From the NCBI GenBank assembly GCA_902468695.1, contig CABQZS010000066.1, positions 1 through 39,055 on the forward strand: a stretch of 39,055 nt of DNA, given 5' to 3'. The translations under genes and the position numbers were made by a program. This DNA comes from an uncultured Collinsella sp. (GTDB taxonomy: Bacteria; Actinomycetota; Coriobacteriia; Coriobacteriales; Coriobacteriaceae). Positions 34,571 through 39,055 of this stretch are shown here, one piece after another (positions within the stretch are counted from its first letter, which is position 1; every line of letters begins with the position of its first letter). Under the pieces are notes generated by a model. That model was not told the DNA's origin and did not search any database. It saw only the letters and a list, made by a program, of their open reading frames with translations.

Positions 34571-34637
34571 AGTTGCGGTGAAATAAGGACTGTTTGGCGG
34601 GCAGAAGCCGCTATTCAATCCCTATTTCACCGCAACT
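34571..34637. repeat. 67-nt inverted-repeat element downstream of rsmB
   Basis: AGTTGCGGTGAAATA (34571-34585) and its exact reverse complement (34623-34637) enclose 37 nt that holds a second small stem (GCGG/CCGC). It ends 6 nt past the rsmB stop, between two convergent genes. It could serve as a terminator, but it has the form of a small dispersed palindromic element. Confidence 0.6.
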
Positions 34638-34643
34638 TAGTCA

Positions 34644-36044
34644 TTACTTGTGGACCAGCCTGGCGCAGAAGTGGCCGTCGTAGGAATCGGCGTTTACCGG
34701 CACGCTTTGGAAGAGGCCTCGTTCGTTCTGGCGTACGGATACGAGCTTCTTAGCCTGATCGAACTCCGGGAGTTGCAAAATCTGCGCCTCGGAGAGCAGT
34801 GCCACGCTAAAGCAGGCACCCTCGGGAGAAGCAAGGAACGCGTCCACGACCTGCGTGTTCTCCTCGTCGAAGACCGAGCACGTCGCATAGATGAGCTCGC
34901 CGCCGGCAGCCACGCGCGCAGCAGCCTCTTTGAGCATCGTCAGCTGCAGTTTGGGCAGCTCAACCGTCACATCCCTTTCGGTCAGACGCCACGGGATCTC
35001 GGGATGACGACGCATGGTGCCGGTGCCAGAGCACGGCGCATCGATAAAGACCGTGTCGAACTTAACCGGCTTGCCAAGCATGGCATCAAACGATGTGAGC
35101 ACCTCATCAAGCTCGCAGGCATCGCCCGAGACGGTGCGAACACCCTGGATACCGGCCTTGTGCAGACGTGCGAGATTCAGGTCGCACTTGCGGTCGTGCA
35201 GATCGAGAGCGGTATGCTGACGCTCATAACCGGCACGCTTGGCCTGGCACATCATCACATAGGTCTTGGTGCCACGACCGGCACCAATCTCAAGGCAGCT
35301 TCCAGGGCGCGTGGCAGCTGTGGCGATAAGCTGCGCGTTGAGGTCAGATGCCACCGCGGCAGCACGCTCAAACACACCCGAAGCAACGGTAACCTGGGCA
35401 TCAACCGGGGCATGGCAGCCCGGGAAGACAGGCGCGACGAGCTGCGAGATATACGGATCGAGCTTGGTCGCAAAGGCGTTCTCATGCAGGGCCAGCGGCG
35501 CGGGGGCCAGATTGCCTGCAAAGTTAAGTGCACCCTCCGGCGTGTCAAACGACGCCATAATGCGAGCGCACAGCCAACGCGGCAGACCCATCAGGCGCGA
35601 CAGACGAACCAAGCGTCGCTCGGGCTCATCCGCGTCGGATGCCGTGGCAAAGTCCTCAACGTTATCCGCAACCTTGTGCAGCACGGCATTGGCAAGACCA
35701 GCGGCAGACTTAGCTCCGCTGCGAACTAGCTCAACACCCTGACTTACGGCAACGCGGCCCGGGGTATGCAGATAGAGCATTTCGAAGGCCGAGATACGAA
35801 GCGCCATGCGAACACGCGGCGCAACCTTTTTAGGCTTATCAAGAAACTGATCGAGCAGCTCGTCCAAAATACCCTGCGTGGCGGCAACACCCAGCGCCAA
35901 GCGGGCAGCAAAAGCGGAATCACGCTGGTCAATAGCCTTGGCCGATGCGCGAGAGGACAGCACGTCGCGCGCATACATGCCGCGGCGATCGGCCTCCATT
36001 AGCACATCGAGCGCAAGCTTGCGCGCGGGAGACAGCTTGCTCAT
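34644..36044 (-). CDS. rsmB: 16S rRNA m5C967 methyltransferase
   Basis: A 466-residue RsmB (Sun/Fmu) protein that methylates C5 of cytosine 967 in 16S rRNA with S-adenosylmethionine. The N-terminal NusB-like RNA-binding domain runs to about 140 (ARKLALDVLMEADRRG at the start). The methyltransferase domain has CLEIGAGRGTKTYVM for SAM binding, FIDAPCSGTGTMRRHPEIPW with C338, and IYATCSVFDEENTQVVDAF with the catalytic nucleophile C389. ATG at 36044 overlaps the fmt stop as ATGA, indicating translational coupling; the frame's earlier codon at 36059 lies inside fmt. It is the last gene of the priA-def-fmt-rsmB series, a common housekeeping order. Confidence 0.93.
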   Translation of the reverse strand: MSKLSPARKLALDVLMEADRRGMYARDVLSSRASAKAIDQRDSAFAARLALGVAATQGILDELLDQFLDKPKKVAPRVRMALRISAFEMLYLHTPGRVAVSQGVELVRSGAKSAAGLANAVLHKVADNVEDFATASDADEPERRLVRLSRLMGLPRWLCARIMASFDTPEGALNFAGNLAPAPLALHENAFATKLDPYISQLVAPVFPGCHAPVDAQVTVASGVFERAAAVASDLNAQLIATAATRPGSCLEIGAGRGTKTYVMMCQAKRAGYERQHTALDLHDRKCDLNLARLHKAGIQGVRTVSGDACELDEVLTSFDAMLGKPVKFDTVFIDAPCSGTGTMRRHPEIPWRLTERDVTVELPKLQLTMLKEAAARVAAGGELIYATCSVFDEENTQVVDAFLASPEGACFSVALLSEAQILQLPEFDQAKKLVSVRQNERGLFQSVPVNADSYDGHFCARLVHK

Positions 36045-36961
36045 GACAAAACACCCCACGAAAGATCGGCACCCTGCAGGCCGGCAGCCCAGGCAGAAGC
36101 AGCCATAGCACGCTTGCCATCGGGCTTAACCTCGAGCAACTCAACCGAGCCATCGGAAAGACCCAGGTAAACACGCTTGGCCTTAACGAGAACCTGACCC
36201 TCGCCAAGCGACACATCAGCCGGCGCAGCATCGAGCACGCGCACGGTCTTGCCGGCAATCACGCAACGAGCAGGCGCGGTATCGGACGAGGCCAGCACAT
36301 GACGCACGCAATCAAGCGCCGCCATTTGCGGATCCAGACGCATCTCCTGCTTGGAAATCTTGGCAGCATGCGTGACAAGAGACTCATCCTGCTCGGTCCA
36401 CACCGCCGTGTCATCGGCAAGCGAGGGCAGCGTATCGGCCAGCAGCTTACCGCCCAGCTCGCCAAGCTCCATAGTCAGTGCCTCGGCATGCTTACCGGCA
36501 ACCGAGATCGAGGCCTGCGCACAATAAGCGCCGGTATCCACGCCATGCCCAATACGCATAATGGAAACGCCGGCAACCTCGTCACCAGCAAGAATGGCAC
36601 GCTGAATAGGAGCAGCGCCGCGCCAACGAGGCAGCAGCGAAGCATGGACATTCACAATACCAAGCGGCGCCATATGCAGCACCTCATCGGGCAAAATGCA
36701 ACCATAGGCAGCCACACAGAAAATATCGGCTTGCGCAGCTTGGAGCGCCTCAACAACCTCGGCCGTCATACGATTAGCCTCAACAACCGGCAACCCCAGC
36801 TCAAGCGCCTTGGCCTTAACAGGAGAAGGCTCGAGCTTCTTACCACGCCCACGAACAGCATCAGGACGAGTAACAACAAGCGCAATCTCATTCCCAGCCT
36901 CAACAAGCGAAGTCAGCGAAGGCACAGCAAAATCAGGCGTACCCATAAACACAATACGCAT
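36041..36961 (-). CDS. fmt: Methionyl-tRNA formyltransferase
   Basis: A 306-residue Fmt, which formylates initiator Met-tRNA using 10-formyltetrahydrofolate. It begins MRIVFMGTPDFAVPSLTSL, typical of the family, and has NVHASLLPRWRGAAPIQRAI near 108-127 with the catalytic Asn-His pair. The C-terminal OB-like domain, which holds the tRNA, covers the last 100 residues and ends with VKPDGKRAMAASAWAAGLQ. GAGAGGAG lies about 9 nt upstream of ATG 36961. It is functionally paired with def, which removes the formyl group after translation, and is coupled to rsmB downstream. Confidence 0.95.
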   Translation of the reverse strand: MRIVFMGTPDFAVPSLTSLVEAGNEIALVVTRPDAVRGRGKKLEPSPVKAKALELGLPVVEANRMTAEVVEALQAAQADIFCVAAYGCILPDEVLHMAPLGIVNVHASLLPRWRGAAPIQRAILAGDEVAGVSIMRIGHGVDTGAYCAQASISVAGKHAEALTMELGELGGKLLADTLPSLADDTAVWTEQDESLVTHAAKISKQEMRLDPQMAALDCVRHVLASSDTAPARCVIAGKTVRVLDAAPADVSLGEGQVLVKAKRVYLGLSDGSVELLEVKPDGKRAMAASAWAAGLQGADLSWGVLS

Positions 36962-37134
36962 AAAGATCGTCTCCTCTCAACCAAAGCCGAGACGGCTACA
37001 AAGAACAGCGGAAAGCCAAGTACCCGGCCCATCCGCAAGAACAATTCAACAAGAACAAATATACCCAAAACCAAAGAAAGAGCCGCAATAAAAGCAGCTC
37101 TCTCAACAAAGGCATTATCAGCGAAGACGCCCAT
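36913..37134 (-). CDS. Possible small membrane protein between def and fmt
   Basis: A 73-codon frame with two hydrophobic segments (AAFIAALSLVLGIFVLVELF and GFPLFFVAVSAL) separated by a short basic loop, ending in a further Leu-rich stretch. It overlaps the start of fmt by 49 nt and has only a weak ribosome binding site, and a second frame here is also hydrophobic. This could be a real small membrane protein or just a T-rich stretch read in frame. I do not recognise it. Confidence 0.25.
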   Translation of the reverse strand: MGVFADNAFVERAAFIAALSLVLGIFVLVELFLRMGRVLGFPLFFVAVSALVERRRSLCVLCLWVRLILLCLR

Positions 37135-37178
37135 CCCTGGCCCAACGGCACCCGGGCGAACCGAGCCAGAACAACGCA

Positions 37179-37280
37179 GTCCCCGGTGCTGAGCGCCCAC
37201 ATATCGTCCCGCGCGCAGTTTCGCAGCAAAGCGAGAATGTTTGAGCACGGGATGATATGTGGGCGCTCAGCACCGGGGAC
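37179..37280. repeat. 102-nt element with 27-bp perfect inverted repeats
   Basis: The 27-nt arms (37179-37205 and 37254-37280) are exact reverse complements, starting GTCCCCGGTGCTGAGCGCCC. Pairing continues inward for about 9 more positions with one wobble and one mismatch. The 30-nt centre is unpaired. It begins 8 nt after the def stop. No target-site duplication is evident, and there is no T run on the minus strand. Confidence 0.8.
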
Positions 37281-37288
37281 GGTGGGAC

Positions 37289-37825
37289 CTACTCCGTCTC
37301 GCCCGGTCGAGCGCCGCGGGCCAGGGCGTCCTGGTACTCCTTGACGGCCTTGAGCCTCTGCATGGGCTTCAGTCGCTCGAACATGGTGTTGCCGTGCAGG
37401 TGATCGATCTCGTGCTGCAGGCACACGCAGAACAGGTCGCCCGTGGCCTCGTAGCGGATCAGGTTGGCGTCCAGGTCATATGCCTCTACGACGACATGGT
37501 CGGGACGCTCGATCTCGCAGCTAATGCCAGGAATGGAAAGGCAGCCCTCGCTAAAGGGCACCAGATGGTCGCTCTGCTCAACAATGACGGGATTAATGAG
37601 CACGTACGGGTCGTAGTCGTTCTTGTCGCTGTAGTCGCAGTCGATGGTGACGAGCTGGATGAGCTCGCCGATCTGCGGAGCAGCCAGGCCGCAGCCACCG
37701 TTCTCGAACATCATCTTCTTCATCTTCTCGGCAAGCGCTTCGATTGCCGGGGTGATCTCCTCGATGACGGCGCACTCCTGGCGCAGACGAGGGTCGGGCG
37801 ACAGTACGATTCCGTTGGCTTCCAT
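37289..37825 (-). CDS. def: Peptide deformylase
   Basis: A 178-residue metallo-hydrolase that removes the formyl group from nascent N-terminal methionine. All three motifs are present: GGCGLAAPQ (43-51), EGCLS (93-97, metal ligand C95) and QHEIDH (137-142, two His ligands and the catalytic Glu). The sequence after EGCLS, IPGISCEIERPDHVVVEAYD, is normal. ATG at 37825 is chosen because AAAGG lies 6 nt upstream; ATG 37831 two codons earlier is too close to it. It lies 18 nt after priA on the same strand, so the two are co-transcribed. Confidence 0.95.
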   Translation of the reverse strand: MEANGIVLSPDPRLRQECAVIEEITPAIEALAEKMKKMMFENGGCGLAAPQIGELIQLVTIDCDYSDKNDYDPYVLINPVIVEQSDHLVPFSEGCLSIPGISCEIERPDHVVVEAYDLDANLIRYEATGDLFCVCLQHEIDHLHGNTMFERLKPMQRLKAVKEYQDALARGARPGETE

Positions 37826-37843
37826 GGCCATCCTTTCGGGTTG

Positions 37844-39055
37844 TTACATCAAATCATAGGCGTCGACGTCAACGCTCACGCTCACGCCGCTCACGGAGCC
37901 CACCTCTTTGAGGCAGGTGTCGATATCATCAGAGACATGGTACCCCACGGGCGACTTCACAAGCAGGTGGAAGCGATAACGGTCCTTGGCTCTCTCGATT
38001 ACACACGAAGCCGGGCCCAGCACCTGCGGCACGGCACTCCCCGTCCGCAAAAAGTCGGGCGCGGCGGCATGCCAGCGGCGCTTGAGGAGCTTTGCGATGC
38101 GCCCGATGTAGTCCTGCGCGTCGTCTCGGTTCGCCGCCCACACCAAAATGTTGACCAGGCGAACAAACGGCGGGTACAGCGCATCGCGGCGCTGATCCAG
38201 GTCGTAGTCGGTAAAGATCGAACGGTCGTGCTCAGCGACGGCGCGAATGACCGGATCCTCGGGCAGGTAGGTCTGGATGATCACCTCGCCGGGGCGATCG
38301 CCTCGACCGGCACGGCCCGCCACCTGTTCCAGCAGGTCGTAGGCGCGCTCCCCTGCGCGGAAATCCGGCAGCTTGAGGGCAAAATCGGCATTGACCACGC
38401 CCACGAGCGTGACCTCGGGAAAGTCGAGACCCTTTGCGATCATTTGGGTGCCCAGCAACACGGCGCAATCCGCTGCATCGAACTGCTCGAGCAGCTTTTT
38501 GTGCGCATCCTTGCCGCGCGTGGAATCGGCATCCATACGAATAATGGCGACGTCCTCGGGAAGCATCTGATGCAATGCGTCCTCGATCTGCTGCGTGCCA
38601 AGGCCCATTTTTGCCAGGTAGCGACTGCCACATTTGGGGCAACGGCTCGTGGGCGCGGGATACGGCTGCACGCGCCAGGACGATCCGCAGGTGTGGCACT
38701 GCAGCGTGTGCGTGCGCTCGTGGTACGTGAGAGCGGTGGAGCAGTGGTTGCAGGTGGGCACGCAGCCGCATTCGCGGCACATCAAAAACGGAGCAAAACC
38801 ACGGCGGTTATGCAGCAGCACGGCCTTCTCGCGGCGCTCGACCACACGCTCCAGGCCTTCCATCAGCGGCTTTGAGAACATGGAGCGGCTGCCGTGCGAG
38901 AACTCGCGGCGCAGGTCGGCAATGCGGACTGTCGGCAGCACGGCGTGTCCCGGGCGCTCGGACATCTCGACGCGCGTCCAGGTGGCACCGTTATACGTGC
39001 CACGGCGGCAGCGATCGAGGACCTCGGCAGAAGGCGTGGCAGAGCCCAACACGAG
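37844..39055 (-). CDS. priA: Primosomal protein N' (replication restart helicase), C-terminal part
   Basis: The last 403 codons or so of PriA; the 5' part lies beyond the window edge and the frame stays open to the end. PriA is a 3'-5' DNA helicase that reloads the replisome at stalled forks. Visible features are VLGSATPSAEVL (helicase motif III), the zinc-binding region with eight Cys (CRECGCVPTCNHC, then CHTCGSSW and CPKCGSRY), ILLGTQMIAKGLDF-like motif V sequence, and VAGRAGRGDRPGEVIIQT (motif VI). The C-terminal domain ends SVDVDAYDLM. All eight Cys are kept, so the zinc domain is intact. It is the first visible gene of the housekeeping series. Confidence 0.95.
   Translation of the reverse strand, partial: LVLGSATPSAEVLDRCRRGTYNGATWTRVEMSERPGHAVLPTVRIADLRREFSHGSRSMFSKPLMEGLERVVERREKAVLLHNRRGFAPFLMCRECGCVPTCNHCSTALTYHERTHTLQCHTCGSSWRVQPYPAPTSRCPKCGSRYLAKMGLGTQQIEDALHQMLPEDVAIIRMDADSTRGKDAHKKLLEQFDAADCAVLLGTQMIAKGLDFPEVTLVGVVNADFALKLPDFRAGERAYDLLEQVAGRAGRGDRPGEVIIQTYLPEDPVIRAVAEHDRSIFTDYDLDQRRDALYPPFVRLVNILVWAANRDDAQDYIGRIAKLLKRRWHAAAPDFLRTGSAVPQVLGPASCVIERAKDRYRFHLLVKSPVGYHVSDDIDTCLKEVGSVSGVSVSVDVDAYDLM

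Noticed and set aside
37259..38875. A 538-codon plus-strand frame over def and priA
   Set aside because: The minus strand carries unmistakable Def and PriA motifs over the same bases; the plus frame has no recognisable domain.

Overview
The window looks like a chromosomal segment of a high-GC Coriobacteriia-type gut actinobacterium, most like Collinsella. That assignment is inferred from gene content remembered for the group (a GlgC/GlgD pair beside GlgB, GlgP and GlgA, a LoaP/NusG-type regulator heading a polysaccharide locus, Lys/Ala-rich protein tails). It was not checked by any search.

Layout. (1) 1-3.9 kb is an accessory region. A two-gene minus-strand operon encodes a membrane-anchored macro-domain protein and a TIR-like protein, which I read as a type II Thoeris anti-phage system. 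A KAP-family P-loop NTPase gene diverges from it, followed by about 360 bp with no convincing gene. (2) 3.9-18.8 kb is one long minus-strand capsule/exopolysaccharide operon. It runs from a NusG-paralogue antiterminator with a leader of roughly 450 nt, through a UDP-sugar 4,6-dehydratase, aminotransferase, phosphoglycosyl transferase, three glycosyltransferases, an EpsG-type polymerase, a TupA-like ATP-grasp protein, a flippase, a hexapeptide acetyltransferase, a UDP-glucuronate 4-epimerase-like protein and UDP-glucose dehydrogenase, to a strong 16-bp hairpin terminator. Two genes carry poly-G tracts (8 and 9 G) whose slippage would switch them, and the epimerase has Cys where the catalytic Tyr is expected. 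(3) 19.0-20.6 kb holds tRNA-Ala(GGC) with a near-consensus promoter, then a thiamine pyrophosphokinase and a HAD phosphatase. (4) 20.6-34.2 kb is an alpha-glucan block on the plus strand: glgB, glgP, glgC, glgD, glgA and a 1098-residue GH13-GH77 fusion. GlgB and GlgA carry histone-H1-like Lys/Ala/Thr-rich C-terminal tails of about 65 and 275 residues. TGGTAAAAC half-sites occur upstream of both glgB and the fusion gene, suggesting a shared LacI-type regulator. (5) 34.2-39 kb holds an FmdB zinc ribbon gene, then the minus-strand housekeeping series priA (cut by the window edge), def, fmt, rsmB. Two long inverted repeats interrupt this block.

How they work together. GlgC/GlgD make ADP-glucose, GlgA extends it, GlgB branches it, GlgP degrades it, and the GH13-GH77 fusion probably trims and rearranges the maltodextrins. 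The polysaccharide operon makes an amino-sugar- and uronate-containing repeat unit on a lipid carrier, flips it and polymerises it. The Thoeris pair, perhaps with the KAP NTPase, forms a small defence island beside it.
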